Program-made: the position numbers and the translations under genes
Notes under the pieces: model-generated
Databases searched by the model: none
Told to the model about the DNA's origin: nothing
What the model saw: the letters and a program-made list of their open reading frames with translations, nothing else
Source of the DNA: Pyruvatibacter sp.
GTDB taxonomy: Bacteria; Pseudomonadota; Alphaproteobacteria; CGMCC-115125
Length of the DNA: 64,000 bases
Reading direction: 5' to 3'
Assembly: GCF_040219635.1 (NCBI RefSeq)
Contig: NZ_JAVJSC010000003.1
Span: 940,501 to 1,004,500 of the forward strand
Shown here: in pieces, positions 1-9,465 of the stretch
How the letters are laid out: each line of letters starts with the position of its first letter
How positions within the stretch are numbered: the first letter of the stretch is position 1

Positions 1-104
1 AGTCGGCGCCAGGCCCGCGCGGCGAATGGCGCAATCGTGGCGCGTAGCCGGGCCGACCAGCCGGGCTGGTTTTTTATTCCGGGTGTGCGCGGTATGTCTG
101 CCAT
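1..104 (-). CDS. chvG: Sensor histidine kinase ChvG, N-terminal fragment (partial)
   Basis: A reading frame opens with ATG at 104 on the minus strand, 34 bases after the chvI stop, and stays open to the window edge (about 34 codons). The peptide is basic and Arg/Trp-rich, as expected for the cytoplasmic leader before the first membrane segment of a sensor kinase. Only this leader is visible, so the name rests on position: chvG normally follows chvI in alphaproteobacteria and encodes the periplasm-sensing kinase that phosphorylates ChvI. No catalytic domain can be checked here. Confidence 0.55.
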   Translation of the reverse strand, partial: MADIPRTPGIKNQPGWSARLRATIAPFAARAWRR

Positions 105-138
105 GGGAGTGCGTCAGGCGGGCGCGTACGGGTAGCGC

Positions 139-873
139 CTACTCTTCCTTGTAGCGGTAGCCGACACCATACAATGTCTCGATCGCGTCAAACTGCGTAT
201 CGACTGATTTGAACTTCTTGCGCAGCCGCTTTATGTGGCTGTCGATTGTGCGGTCATCCACATACACCTGGTCGTCGTAGGCCGCATCCATCAGCGCGTC
301 GCGGCTTTTCACATAGCCGGGGCGCTGGGCAAGCGAGTGCAAAATCAAAAACTCGGTGACGGTCAGTGTCACCTGTTTGCCGCCCCAGGTACAGGCGTGG
401 CGCTCAGGGTCCATCTCAAGGCGTCCGCGTTCAATCACGCCCGCAGCGTCATCTCCTGCTGATACGGCGCTGGAGGTTGAGGTCTTTGCTCCGGTGCCAT
501 TGCCGTCGCGTGGGGCCCCCCGCCGCAACACAGCCTTGATGCGCTCAATCAGCAGCCGCTGCGAAAATGGCTTCTTGATGTAATCGTCGGCCCCCAGCTT
601 GAGGCCAAACAGCTCATCAATCTCGTCGTCCTTTGATGTCAGGAATATCACCGGCATCTCGGTGGCCTGCCGCAACCGGCGCAGCAGCTCCATCCCGTCC
701 ATGCGCGGCATCTTGATGTCGAACACGCCAATGTCGCACGGCTTGGCCGCCAGCCCTTCAAGGGCCGCGGCACCGTCGCTGTAGGCGCGCACGGTGAAGC
801 CTTCCGCCTCCAGCGCCATCTGCACGGATGTAAGAATGTTTCGGTCGTCATCCACAAGGGCAACTGTCGGCAT
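139..873 (-). CDS. chvI: OmpR/PhoB-type response regulator ChvI
   Basis: 244-residue two-component regulator. The receiver domain (about residues 1-120) has the acidic pair D8/D9, the phospho-acceptor D52 in FDIKMPRMDG and the conserved Lys in IKKPF near residue 101. A Ser/Gly-rich linker (about 121-145) leads to an OmpR-type winged helix that ends VDDRTIDSHIKRLRKKF...GYRYKEE. In rhizobia and relatives ChvG-ChvI controls envelope, acid and succinoglycan responses, and chvI lies divergent from pckA as it does here. The identification therefore rests on both sequence and context. The linker is somewhat longer than usual. Confidence 0.85.
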   Translation of the reverse strand: MPTVALVDDDRNILTSVQMALEAEGFTVRAYSDGAAALEGLAAKPCDIGVFDIKMPRMDGMELLRRLRQATEMPVIFLTSKDDEIDELFGLKLGADDYIKKPFSQRLLIERIKAVLRRGAPRDGNGTGAKTSTSSAVSAGDDAAGVIERGRLEMDPERHACTWGGKQVTLTVTEFLILHSLAQRPGYVKSRDALMDAAYDDQVYVDDRTIDSHIKRLRKKFKSVDTQFDAIETLYGVGYRYKEE

Positions 874-1468
874 GGCTATCGGGTCGCTTTTTGCTTGAGC
901 GGGCTGGTCGCCTGAAGGGGCAAATCAACCTGCAGATGGAACCGGGAATCGGGCATCAACATGGCGTGCCTGCCTTTGTAGCGTTTTATGGTGAACACGC
1001 CAAAGCGTAGCCCGCCCTCATCGCGGGCTTTCTGGCATCTTGGTGTGCCACGCTAACCTCATGAGCGGAAAAATGCCGGTCGCCTGTTGCGCCCCTGTTT
1101 GCACCATCATATTTTGGTCGCCCTTTGAGGCAACGCCGTACCAACTGCCTGATTTTACTGGGAAAACCGGGGCTTGGGTGGTGCTGTGCGGTTTTCGGCA
1201 ATGTTTTTACCGCCAGCCGCAGCATCGGCACGGGCATGTTTCGGGCGTTTGGGTGTGCCTGACCCTGGACGTTTTGCAGCTTTTGTGGATCGACTCCGAC
1301 CCGCCAAAGCGTTAAGCCACGCTGCATTCAGGCATTTTGTCTGCCGCTCGTCGCTGGCAGACTGCACCGGGCGGATTGTCCGCCATCCTGCCCACATCTG
1401 TGTGGGAACGCCGCCCCCGCGCGAAACGCGATCTGCAGCGGGGCCGGCCAGTACGGAGAGACAAGAAC
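874..1468. other. chvI-pckA divergent intergenic region
   Basis: About 595 bases with no convincing gene. Several short open frames exist on both strands, but they lack ribosome sites and recognisable protein sequence. The region must hold the chvI and pckA promoters. The only clear structure is a 7-bp GC hairpin near 1009-1029. Confidence 0.6.
1009..1032 (+). terminator. Possible intrinsic terminator or hairpin
   Basis: Arms AGCCCGC (1009-1015) and GCGGGCT (1023-1029) enclose a 7-base loop and are followed by TTTC. The T-tract is weak and no annotated plus-strand gene ends here. It could close an unrecognised small transcript or be a bystander hairpin in the pckA leader. Confidence 0.3.
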
Positions 1469-3082
1469 GTGACACAGACCGGCCCCAAGGTATCCAGCCA
1501 CGGCCTCGACAAAATGGGCTTCACCGGCATCAAGGCCTCCCACTGGAACCATGGCGCGGCATCGCTCGTTGAGCAGGCCATTTTGCGCAATGAAGGCAAG
1601 CTCGCAGCAGACGGTCCGTTTGTGGTTGAGACCGGCCAGCACACCGGCCGCTCGGCGCAGGACAAGTTCATTGTCCGCAACGCCGCTACCGAAGACCAGG
1701 TCTGGTGGGACAACAATAAAGGCATGGACGAAAGCGCGTTCGACACGCTGCACGCCGACATGCTGAAGCACGCCGAAGGCAAGGAACTGTTCGTGCAGGA
1801 CCTGTTCGGCGGCGCTGACAAGGACCACCGCCTGCCGACCCGCGTTGTCACCGAGTTTGCCTGGCACTCGCTGTTCATCCAGCATCTGCTGATTGAACCG
1901 ACGGATGCCGAGCGCGAAGATTTTGTGCCGCAGTTCACCATCATTGATCTGCCCAGCTTCAAGGCTGACCCCAAGCGCCACGGCTGCCGCACCGAAACCG
2001 TGATCGCGTGCGACTTTGATCGTCAGATCGTGCTGATTGGCGGCACGTCCTACGCGGGCGAAATGAAGAAGTCTGTGTTCTCGATGCTGAACTACAAACT
2101 TCCGCCCAAAAAGATCATGCCCATGCATTGCTCGGTCAACACGGGCAAGGATGGCGACGCGGCCATTTTCTTCGGCCTGTCGGGCACCGGCAAGACCACG
2201 CTGTCTGCTGATCCTGATCGCCAGCTTATTGGCGATGACGAGCATGGCTGGGGCCCCAACGGCCTGTTCAATTTTGAGGGCGGTTGCTACGCCAAGATGA
2301 TCAAGCTCTCTGCTGCCGCAGAGCCTGAGATTTTCTCCACCACCAAGCGGTTTGCCACCGTACTTGAAAATGTGGTGATGGACCCCGACACCCGCCAGCT
2401 TGATTTCAATGACGCCACGCTCACCGAAAACACCCGCGGTGCGTACCCCATCAAATATATTCCCAATGCCAGCCTTACCGGCATTGCGGGCCAGCCCAAC
2501 ACCATCATCATGCTGACAGCGGATGCATTTGGTGTATTGCCGCCTATCGCAAAGCTGACACCCAGCCAGGCCATGTATCATTTCCTGTCGGGTTATACCG
2601 CCAAGGTAGCCGGCACCGAAAAAGGTGTGACCGAACCCGAAGCCACTTTCTCCACCTGCTTTGGTGCGCCCTTCATGTCGCGTCACCCCAGCGAATACGG
2701 CAACCTGCTGCGTGACCTCATTCACGAGCACAAGGTGAATTGCTGGCTGGTCAATACCGGCTGGACCGGCGGCGTCTATGGCGTTGGACACCGTATGCCG
2801 ATCAAGGAAACCCGCGCGCTGCTGAATGCTGCTCTCGACGGCAGCCTTCTTGAGGCAGAGATGCGTACCGATGCGAACTTCGGTTTTGAAGTGCCCGTTT
2901 CGCTGCACGGCGTGGACGACCGCCTGCTCAACCCGCGCGACACATGGGCCGACGGCGAGGCCTACGACAAGCAGGCGCGCGCGCTGGTGACCATGTTCAT
3001 CGAGAACTTTGAAAAGTTCGAGGCGCATGTGGACCCTGACGTGCGCGATGCAGCGCCTGTGTCCGCTGCGGCCGCTGAGTAA
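1469..3082 (+). CDS. pckA: Phosphoenolpyruvate carboxykinase (ATP)
   Basis: Cytosolic enzyme of gluconeogenesis: oxaloacetate + ATP gives PEP + CO2 + ADP. The 537-residue product from the GTG at 1469 matches the usual family length. An in-frame opening at 1337 would add 44 unlikely residues, whereas 1469 has a purine-rich ACGGAGAG 8 bases upstream. The P-loop GLSGTGKTTLS, the kinase-2 stretch NFEGGCYAK, and NTGWTGG plus RMPIKETRALL near the C-terminus are characteristic of the ATP-dependent class. It is divergent from chvI, a conserved rhizobial arrangement, and is followed 20 bases later by a GGT-like gene that may be cotranscribed. Confidence 0.95.
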   Translation: MTQTGPKVSSHGLDKMGFTGIKASHWNHGAASLVEQAILRNEGKLAADGPFVVETGQHTGRSAQDKFIVRNAATEDQVWWDNNKGMDESAFDTLHADMLKHAEGKELFVQDLFGGADKDHRLPTRVVTEFAWHSLFIQHLLIEPTDAEREDFVPQFTIIDLPSFKADPKRHGCRTETVIACDFDRQIVLIGGTSYAGEMKKSVFSMLNYKLPPKKIMPMHCSVNTGKDGDAAIFFGLSGTGKTTLSADPDRQLIGDDEHGWGPNGLFNFEGGCYAKMIKLSAAAEPEIFSTTKRFATVLENVVMDPDTRQLDFNDATLTENTRGAYPIKYIPNASLTGIAGQPNTIIMLTADAFGVLPPIAKLTPSQAMYHFLSGYTAKVAGTEKGVTEPEATFSTCFGAPFMSRHPSEYGNLLRDLIHEHKVNCWLVNTGWTGGVYGVGHRMPIKETRALLNAALDGSLLEAEMRTDANFGFEVPVSLHGVDDRLLNPRDTWADGEAYDKQARALVTMFIENFEKFEAHVDPDVRDAAPVSAAAAE

Positions 3083-3102
3083 GCCGGAGCGAAGCGAAGA
3101 AG

Positions 3103-4629
3103 ATGCCGGACAAGGGAGCCGTTGCCGCAGGCCATGAGGTCACAGCGGCGGCGGCTCTTGAGCTTCTGGAGGATGGCGGCAACGCGTTTGATGCCGTCAT
3201 TGCAGCACTGCTTGCGGCGTGCGTTGCGGAGCCGATACTTGCATCTCCCGGCGGCGGGGGGTTCCTCACGGCACATGCGGGGGGCGACACCCGCGTGTTC
3301 GATTTCTTCGCCCAGACTCCGCGGCGCAAACGGTCCCGCGACGACACAGACTTTCGTGAAGTTCATGTCGATTTTGGCAACGTCACGCAGGGCTTTCATA
3401 TTGGCCTTGGTGCTGCCGCCACGCCGGGTTTCCTGCCGGGCTTGTTCGCCGTGCATCAGCGGCTTGGCCGCGTGCCGATGACGCGCATCGCCGAGCCCGC
3501 CATTCGGGCGGCGAAGGAAGGCGTGCGGGTAACAGCGTTTCAGGCGTATCTGTTCGGCGTTGTTGAGCCGATTGTTACAGCAACGCCTGCCCTGCGAGAT
3601 CTGTTCACGGACGAAACCGGCGCGCTGCTGAAAGCAGGCATGGTTCAGAAAAATCCGCGTCTGGCAGATGCCTTTGATGCGCTGGCGCGTGAAGGTCTGG
3701 TGCTCGCTACCAAGGGCGAAATTGCACAGGCCATGGCACGGCAGGCCGAAGACGCAGGCGGTCATCTGACGGCGGACGATTTTCGGTTTTACGAAACTAC
3801 CACCCGTGCCCCGCTGACAGCACAGGCGGGCACTCTGACATTTGAAACAACGCCTCCGCCATCATCAGGGGGGGTCATGGTGGCGCTGGGTCTCGACAGG
3901 CTGGAAGGCTCCCACAAGCGCACGCGCGTGCCCGCGCCGGACATTGCCTCCACCCTGGTATGGATGAATACCATGCGCGACGATTGCAAGGGCGACCCGG
4001 ATGCGCTGGTGGCCCTGCGTCAGCAACGCGACGGATCACCAAAGCAACGACCACAGGCCTTGCGCGGCACAACCCATGTGAGTGTGGTGGACGCGATGGG
4101 CAATGCGGCCTCGGCGACCGTCTCCAATGGCGAAGGCTGCGGCGCGCTGGTGCCGGGCTGCGGCTTCATGCTCAACAATATGCTGGGCGAAGATGATATC
4201 AATCCACAGGGGTTTCATCAGTGGACGGAGAATATGCGCATGTGCTCCATGATGGCGCCTATGCTGGCCCATGACGGGCGCGGCGGTGTCACAGCGCTTG
4301 GCTCCGGCGGCTCAAACCGCATTCGCTCTGCGCTGCTGCAAACAGCGGTGCTGCTCGCGCGCGGCGCGCATCTGCAAGACGCGGTGACGCATCCCCGCCT
4401 GCATGTGGAGGGAACGCGCGCCAGCAAAACCGCTCCGGCCAAGCTCAGCTATGAGCAAGGCTGGCCGGAAGCAGAAGTCGATGCCATGTCAAAGGAGTTT
4501 GATCTGGTCGAACCGTGGGCTGAACCAAACATGTTCTTCGGCGGTGTTCATGTTGCGTCCCGCGATGCGCGGGGCAATATGGAAGGCGCCGGCGATGTGC
4601 GCCGTGCAGGCGTGTTCGGCAAAGTCTAA
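3103..4629 (+). CDS. Gamma-glutamyltransferase family protein
   Basis: 508-residue Ntn-hydrolase of the GGT family. The N-terminal part has the family pattern AAGHEVTAAAALELLEDGGNAFDA and SPGGGGF. The autoprocessing site is visible as RGTTHVSVVDAMGN, with T323 the probable catalytic nucleophile, followed by SNGEGCGALVPGCGFMLNN. No signal peptide is seen, so it is probably cytoplasmic, unlike E. coli periplasmic GGT. Such homologues include glutathione hydrolases and cephalosporin- or gamma-glutamyl-amide acylases, so the substrate cannot be assigned. It starts 20 bases after pckA, and its stop overlaps the polA stop on the opposite strand. Confidence 0.8.
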   Translation: MPDKGAVAAGHEVTAAAALELLEDGGNAFDAVIAALLAACVAEPILASPGGGGFLTAHAGGDTRVFDFFAQTPRRKRSRDDTDFREVHVDFGNVTQGFHIGLGAAATPGFLPGLFAVHQRLGRVPMTRIAEPAIRAAKEGVRVTAFQAYLFGVVEPIVTATPALRDLFTDETGALLKAGMVQKNPRLADAFDALAREGLVLATKGEIAQAMARQAEDAGGHLTADDFRFYETTTRAPLTAQAGTLTFETTPPPSSGGVMVALGLDRLEGSHKRTRVPAPDIASTLVWMNTMRDDCKGDPDALVALRQQRDGSPKQRPQALRGTTHVSVVDAMGNAASATVSNGEGCGALVPGCGFMLNNMLGEDDINPQGFHQWTENMRMCSMMAPMLAHDGRGGVTALGSGGSNRIRSALLQTAVLLARGAHLQDAVTHPRLHVEGTRASKTAPAKLSYEQGWPEAEVDAMSKEFDLVEPWAEPNMFFGGVHVASRDARGNMEGAGDVRRAGVFGKV

Positions 4630-7535
4630 TGTGCCTCTGCCCAGCTTAGCGCGGCGTTGGCATCAACGACCAGCGGCACCGACAGGTCAACAGCTGGCGC
4701 GGCGGCACCCTCCATCACCGCGCGTGCAACATCTATTGTTTTGTCGGCTTGCGCCTTGGGCACCTCGAAAATCAGTTCGTCATGCACCTGCAACAACATG
4801 CGCGCGGGCAGCTTTGCGTTCTCTAGTGCCTGATGCATACGGATCATCGCCCGACGGATGATGTCGGCGGCTGACCCCTGAATGGGCGCGTTGATGGCGG
4901 CCCGCTCTGTGAACGAGCGTTGCGCACCGTTTTTGGAGTTGATTTCGGGCAGGTGAGTCTTGCGGCCAAACAGCGTTTCCACATAGCCGTGCTCGCGCGC
5001 GAAGGCCTTGGTGTCATCCATGTAAGCGCGAATGCCGGGAAAGCGCTCAAAGTACTTGTCGATATAGGCGGCCGCTTCCGAGCGCGGAATGGATAGCTGG
5101 TTGGCCAGTCCGAACGCCGAAATGCCGTAGATGATGCCAAAGTTGATGGCCTTGGCGCGACGGCGAACCATCGGGTCCATCCCCTCAATCGGCACGCCGA
5201 ACATTTCACTTGCCGTCATGGCGTGAATGTCCTGCCCATCCGCAAACGCCTGCCGCAACGTATCGATGCCCGCCATATGCGCCAGCACGCGTAACTCAAT
5301 CTGGCTGTAATCAGCCGAGATCAGCACATTGCCTTCGTCCGCAATGAAGGCTGTGCGTATCTTGCGGCCTTCATCTGTGCGAATGGGAATGTTCTGCAGG
5401 TTGGGGTCAGACGATGACAGACGCCCGGTGGTGGTGGACGCAAGCGAGTAACTTGTATGCACGCGGCCGGTATCGTCGTTTATGAAGTCCGGCAATGCAT
5501 CCGTGTACGTACTTTTGAGCTTTGACAGCTGCCGCCACTCAAGCACCCGAATAGGCATGTCGTGGCCCTGCGCGGCCAGTGTCTCCAGCACATCGGCGCC
5601 GGTGCCCCAGGCGCCAGTCTTGGTTTTCTTGCCACCTTCAAGGTTCATCTTGTCGAACAGGATTTCGCCAAGCTGCTTGGGACTGCCGATATTGAACTGT
5701 TCGCCCGCCAGCTCGTGAATGTCGGCTTCAAGTCCCGCCAGCTTCTGCGCGAAGTCGCCGGACATGCGCCTGAGAATGGCAGGGTCGAGCTTGATGCCCG
5801 ACATTTCCATTTGCGCCAGCACGCCCACCATCGGGCGCTCAAGCGTTTCGTAAACAGTGGCCATCCGCTCGCCCGCCAGGCGCGGCTTGAGCGCGTGCCA
5901 CAGCCGCAGTGTCACGTCTGCATCTTCGGCCGCGTACTGCGTGGCTTTGTCGAGGGGCACCAGATCAAACGTGATCTGTGATTTGCCGGTGCCGGCCACC
6001 TGCTTGAAGGGAATGGGCTTGTGACCCAAGAACCGCTCTGACAGCGCATCCATGCCATGCCCGTGCAGCCCCGTATCCAGCGCATAAGACAGCAGCATCG
6101 TGTCGTCGATTGGTGCCACGTCAATGCCGATGCGCTTGAGTACGACGAGGTCGTATTTGGCGTTCTGCAAGACTTTCAGAACGCCTGCATCTTCGAGCAT
6201 CGGTTTGAGCCGCGCGACCGCATCCTTGAGCGCTATTTGCTCCGGGGCCGGACCATCCAGCGCCAGTGCTCCATCGCCCGCCATGCCGTGCGTCAGCGGA
6301 ACATAGCAGGCACGACCGGGCGCGGTGGCCAGCGATATGCCGACAAGCCGGCCGGACATTGGGTCAAGCGACGTTGTTTCTGTATCCAGCGCCACAAGCC
6401 CCGCAGTGGTGGCCTCGGCAATCCATGTGTCGAGCGCGTCTAGCGTGGTGACGCATTCATAGGCGGTTGCATCAAGGGGCGGTGTGTCGATCAGGGTTGT
6501 GTTGAGTGCGCCGGGCGTGCCGCCTTTTTCATCTGCCTGTTCAGGTTGCGACGCCGCAGGCTTTTCTGCTGCATGGTCGCCAGCCGCCTCAATGGCATCC
6601 GCGTCTGCATTCAGCGCCTCCGCCATGCGCCGCGTCAGGGTGTTGAACTCCATGTCTTTCAAAAACCCGATCAGCACCTGTGCGTCCGGCTCCACCACGG
6701 CCATGTCGCCCAGCGGCACATCCACGGGCACGTTGCAATCCAGCAGCACCAGTTGCCGCGAGATGCGGGCCTGCTCGGCAAACTCGATCAGGTTTTCGCG
6801 CCGTTTGTTCTGTTTGATGGTGGCGGCATTGGCCAACAGGTTTTCAAGGTCGCCGAACTCGTCAATCAACTGAGCGGCGGTCTTGATGCCGATGCCCGGC
6901 ACGCCGGGCACGTTGTCAGAGGAGTCGCCGGCCAGCGCCTGCACTTCCACAACCTTGTCCGGCGTCACGCCAAACTTTTCCACCACGCCATCGCTGTCGA
7001 TGATCTTGTCTTTCATCGGGTCCAGCATCTCGATCTTGTCATCGACGAGTTGCATCAGGTCCTTGTCCGACGACACGATGGTGACTTCGGCCCCCAGTGC
7101 GGCGGCCTGCTTTGCATAGGTTGCAATCAGGTCGTCTGCCTCAAACCCGGTCATCTCGATGCAGGGCAGACCAAACGCGCGCGTAGCATCCCGCACCAGG
7201 GGAAACTGCGGCACCATGTCTTCGGGCGGTGCATCGCGGTTGGCCTTGTAGTCCGCATAAATCGCGTTGCGGAACGTGTCGCCCTTGGCATCAAAAATTA
7301 CCGCAAAATGCGTTGGCGCATCGCGGTCACCGCGCGCCTTGGATGACAGCACCAGCTTGTGCAGCATGTTGCAAAAGCCCGACACCGCGCCGACCGGCAA
7401 TCCGTCCGACTTGCGCGTCAGTGGCGGCAGCGCGTGGTAGGCGCGAAACAGATAGGCCGACCCGTCCACAAGATAAAGATGACTGTCTTTGGTTACGGGT
7501 GTGCCGGGTGTTGCGGCTTTTTTTGAGGTGCTCAT
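4626..7535 (-). CDS. polA: DNA polymerase I
   Basis: Repair and Okazaki-fragment polymerase, about 969 residues from the ATG at 7535; a GTG at 7553 would add six. The N-terminal 5'-3' exonuclease (about 15-290) has YLVDGSAYLFRAYHA and the Asp-rich SSDKDLMQLVDD. The 3'-5' proofreading domain keeps its metal ligands in ALDTETTSLDP, so proofreading should be active. The polymerase domain shows motif A SADYSQIELRVLAH, motif B RRRAKAINFGIIYG and motif C LLQVHDELIFEVP. It has full family length and no internal break. It is convergent with the GGT-like gene, with stops overlapping by four bases. Confidence 0.95.
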   Translation of the reverse strand: MSTSKKAATPGTPVTKDSHLYLVDGSAYLFRAYHALPPLTRKSDGLPVGAVSGFCNMLHKLVLSSKARGDRDAPTHFAVIFDAKGDTFRNAIYADYKANRDAPPEDMVPQFPLVRDATRAFGLPCIEMTGFEADDLIATYAKQAAALGAEVTIVSSDKDLMQLVDDKIEMLDPMKDKIIDSDGVVEKFGVTPDKVVEVQALAGDSSDNVPGVPGIGIKTAAQLIDEFGDLENLLANAATIKQNKRRENLIEFAEQARISRQLVLLDCNVPVDVPLGDMAVVEPDAQVLIGFLKDMEFNTLTRRMAEALNADADAIEAAGDHAAEKPAASQPEQADEKGGTPGALNTTLIDTPPLDATAYECVTTLDALDTWIAEATTAGLVALDTETTSLDPMSGRLVGISLATAPGRACYVPLTHGMAGDGALALDGPAPEQIALKDAVARLKPMLEDAGVLKVLQNAKYDLVVLKRIGIDVAPIDDTMLLSYALDTGLHGHGMDALSERFLGHKPIPFKQVAGTGKSQITFDLVPLDKATQYAAEDADVTLRLWHALKPRLAGERMATVYETLERPMVGVLAQMEMSGIKLDPAILRRMSGDFAQKLAGLEADIHELAGEQFNIGSPKQLGEILFDKMNLEGGKKTKTGAWGTGADVLETLAAQGHDMPIRVLEWRQLSKLKSTYTDALPDFINDDTGRVHTSYSLASTTTGRLSSSDPNLQNIPIRTDEGRKIRTAFIADEGNVLISADYSQIELRVLAHMAGIDTLRQAFADGQDIHAMTASEMFGVPIEGMDPMVRRRAKAINFGIIYGISAFGLANQLSIPRSEAAAYIDKYFERFPGIRAYMDDTKAFAREHGYVETLFGRKTHLPEINSKNGAQRSFTERAAINAPIQGSAADIIRRAMIRMHQALENAKLPARMLLQVHDELIFEVPKAQADKTIDVARAVMEGAAAPAVDLSVPLVVDANAALSWAEAH

Positions 7536-7677
7536 GGGGGCGGAATATGACACCGCTTGAGCGCGGCTGCCAGCACTCCCATATGTATCTCTTCAGGTGG
7601 CGCGGTTTGACCCGCCACCCGATGCGGGTGTACCTACGCCACCCGGTTCACAAAACCGCCGGGGGAGGACGACAAAG

Positions 7678-8661
7678 ATGGACATGGAAACCACACCCGG
7701 CAGCGCGGCCAGCATTCCCGCACGCACCGCCGCCATTGAGGCGCGCGGGTTGCGCAAGGTCTATCGCGCATCAGGCAACGAGCCTGAGAAAGAAGCCCTC
7801 AAGGGCATTGACCTCACCATCCCGCGCGGCAGCATTTTCGGCCTGCTTGGCCCCAATGGCGCCGGCAAATCCACCTTCATCAATACGCTGGCGGGCCTTG
7901 TGACCAAGACGGAAGGCGAAGTGGACGTGTGGGGCTTCGATATCGACAAGAACCCGCGTCAGGCGCGCGCATCCATCGGCGTGGTGCCGCAGGAACTCAA
8001 CCTTGATCCGTTCTTCACCCCCGGCGAGGTGCTGGAACTGCAGGCGGGCCTGTATGGTGTGCCCAAACGCGAACGCCGCACCGACGAGATTTTGCGCGCC
8101 ATCGGCCTCGCCGACAAGAAGGATGCCTACGCCCGCACCCTGTCCGGCGGGATGCGCCGACGACTTTTGGTGGGCAAGGCCATGGTGCATGCACCGCCCA
8201 TCATCGTGCTGGACGAACCAACCGCAGGCGTGGACATCGAACTGCGCCAGCAGCTTTGGGCCTATGTCAAAGACCTGAATGCCCGTGGCGTGACAATTGT
8301 TCTGACCACGCACTATCTTGAAGAAGCTGAAAGCCTGTGTGACGAGATTGCCATCATCAATCATGGCGAGGTCGTGGCCTGCGAACCCACGCCCAGGCTG
8401 GTGGCGCGGCTTGACCGCAAGGCACTGCGCGTGACACCGGAAGATGACCTCACCCAGGTGCCTGCCGCGTTGAGCACCCTTGATGCCCGCATCATGCCCG
8501 GCGGTGTTCTGGAAATTGGCTACAAGCCGTCACAGCAAAATGTTGCGGACCTGCTGGAGCGTGTCAGCCAGGCGGGCGTCAAAATCCGCGACCTGTCCAT
8601 CGAAGAAGGCCACCTGGAAGATGTGTTTCTGGAAATCACCCGCGCCTCAAACGCAGCCTGA
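7678..8661 (+). CDS. ABC-2 type exporter ATP-binding protein (YadG-like)
   Basis: 327-residue ABC ATPase. Walker A is GPNGAGKS, the Q-loop lies in VVPQELNLDPFF, the signature is LSGGMRRRLLVGKA, Walker B is IIVLDEPTAGVD and the H-loop is LTTHYLEEAESLCD. The start at 7678 is preceded by GGGGGAGG about 8 bases away. The ATPase has no membrane segment and needs a permease, but none is adjacent. The matching ABC-2 permease is most likely the gene at 31766-32590. The C-terminal 70 residues form the usual NodI/YadG-type regulatory tail. The transported substrate is unknown. Confidence 0.85.
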   Translation: MDMETTPGSAASIPARTAAIEARGLRKVYRASGNEPEKEALKGIDLTIPRGSIFGLLGPNGAGKSTFINTLAGLVTKTEGEVDVWGFDIDKNPRQARASIGVVPQELNLDPFFTPGEVLELQAGLYGVPKRERRTDEILRAIGLADKKDAYARTLSGGMRRRLLVGKAMVHAPPIIVLDEPTAGVDIELRQQLWAYVKDLNARGVTIVLTTHYLEEAESLCDEIAIINHGEVVACEPTPRLVARLDRKALRVTPEDDLTQVPAALSTLDARIMPGGVLEIGYKPSQQNVADLLERVSQAGVKIRDLSIEEGHLEDVFLEITRASNAA

Positions 8662-8671
8662 CGGCGTGTGC

Positions 8672-9304
8672 TTAGCCGCTGATTTCGGGAAACTGCGGCT
8701 GGTCTTCGCCTGAATACGCAACCAGCGCACACAAGATCATGTCCACCGCCGCGCCATCCGGCGACAATGGCAGATGTACGGCCTCGAATGTCATGTGCGA
8801 CAGATCGTAGGCGGGCGCCTCAAACGAAGCGCGTTCAGGCGGTGTCCACCAGTCCATCGCCCCCAGCGTCCGCATCGGGCGGCCATATTCAACAACAGCG
8901 GTAAACACCGCAGATGCTAGCCGCGCTGCCTGCGGCCCCAATGCGGTGGACAGCGATTTGCCCGTCGGCTCACAGCCAAACAGATCCACAATCGCCGTTC
9001 CCGCCAGCCGAAACGCAAAGCTGCCGTCGGGCAGTGCATCAATCATGAAAACGCGGGGCAGGTGCGGCTTGAAATCGCGCGGGTGAATATCGCCGCGCGC
9101 GGGGATGGGCGCGATCTGTCGTTTGCCGCGCCAATACTCATGCAATTCCACCAGTCGGCGGTCTTTCAACGCACACACGGGGTCAGCGTAGGCGTGAAAC
9201 GGAGCGAGCCTGAGCAGGGGCGAGCGCCCGCCAGCCTCGCGGGCGGCCTTCTGGGCTGCCTTGCGCGCGGCGTCGTTTGCTGCCTGCTGGGCGGGTGTCG
9301 CCAT
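8672..9304 (-). CDS. PAS_5-type PAS domain protein
   Basis: 210 residues. An Ala/Lys-rich leader is followed by LVELHEYWRGKR...P.RGDIHP.DFKPHLPRVFMIDAL and FAFRLAGTAIVDLFGCEPTGKSL, which matches the alphaproteobacterial stand-alone PAS family (PAS_5). There is no kinase, GGDEF or DNA-binding domain, so it may act as a ligand-sensing accessory protein; its partner is unknown. It is convergent with the ABC ATPase, and a strong inverted repeat lies upstream at 9339-9363. Confidence 0.7.
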   Translation of the reverse strand: MATPAQQAANDAARKAAQKAAREAGGRSPLLRLAPFHAYADPVCALKDRRLVELHEYWRGKRQIAPIPARGDIHPRDFKPHLPRVFMIDALPDGSFAFRLAGTAIVDLFGCEPTGKSLSTALGPQAARLASAVFTAVVEYGRPMRTLGAMDWWTPPERASFEAPAYDLSHMTFEAVHLPLSPDGAAVDMILCALVAYSGEDQPQFPEISG

Positions 9305-9338
9305 GGGTGGTCAAGCCTTTATGCCGGTCTGAGACGGT

Positions 9339-9363
9339 GTTTTGTGCCAACCCGGCACAAAAC
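9339..9363. repeat. Inverted repeat upstream of the PAS gene
   Basis: Arms GTTTTGTGCC (9339-9348) and GGCACAAAAC (9354-9363) are perfect complements around a 5-base spacer. They lie 35-59 bases upstream of the PAS protein start and could be an operator or an RNA hairpin in its leader. Confidence 0.45.
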
Positions 9364-9465
9364 CGCCCATTGAGAGGCCGCCGACCGAATCAGCAGCCCC
9401 TTGTCCCGCACCCCATGCGACTATCGCGCCATCCAGCCCCGTCGCCAATAACTCTCATTTGAGTC

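Noticed and set aside
1337..1468. 44-residue N-terminal extension of PckA
   Set aside because: The GTG at 1469 has a good ribosome site and gives the family length; the upstream residues are Arg/Pro-rich and unlike PckA.
1328..3028. 566-codon minus-strand frame opposite pckA
   Set aside because: A shadow frame produced by high GC content; the plus strand encodes an unmistakable PckA.
7536..7553. GTG start of polA six codons upstream
   Set aside because: Possible, but the ATG at 7535 gives a normal start and neither has a clear ribosome site; ATG preferred.
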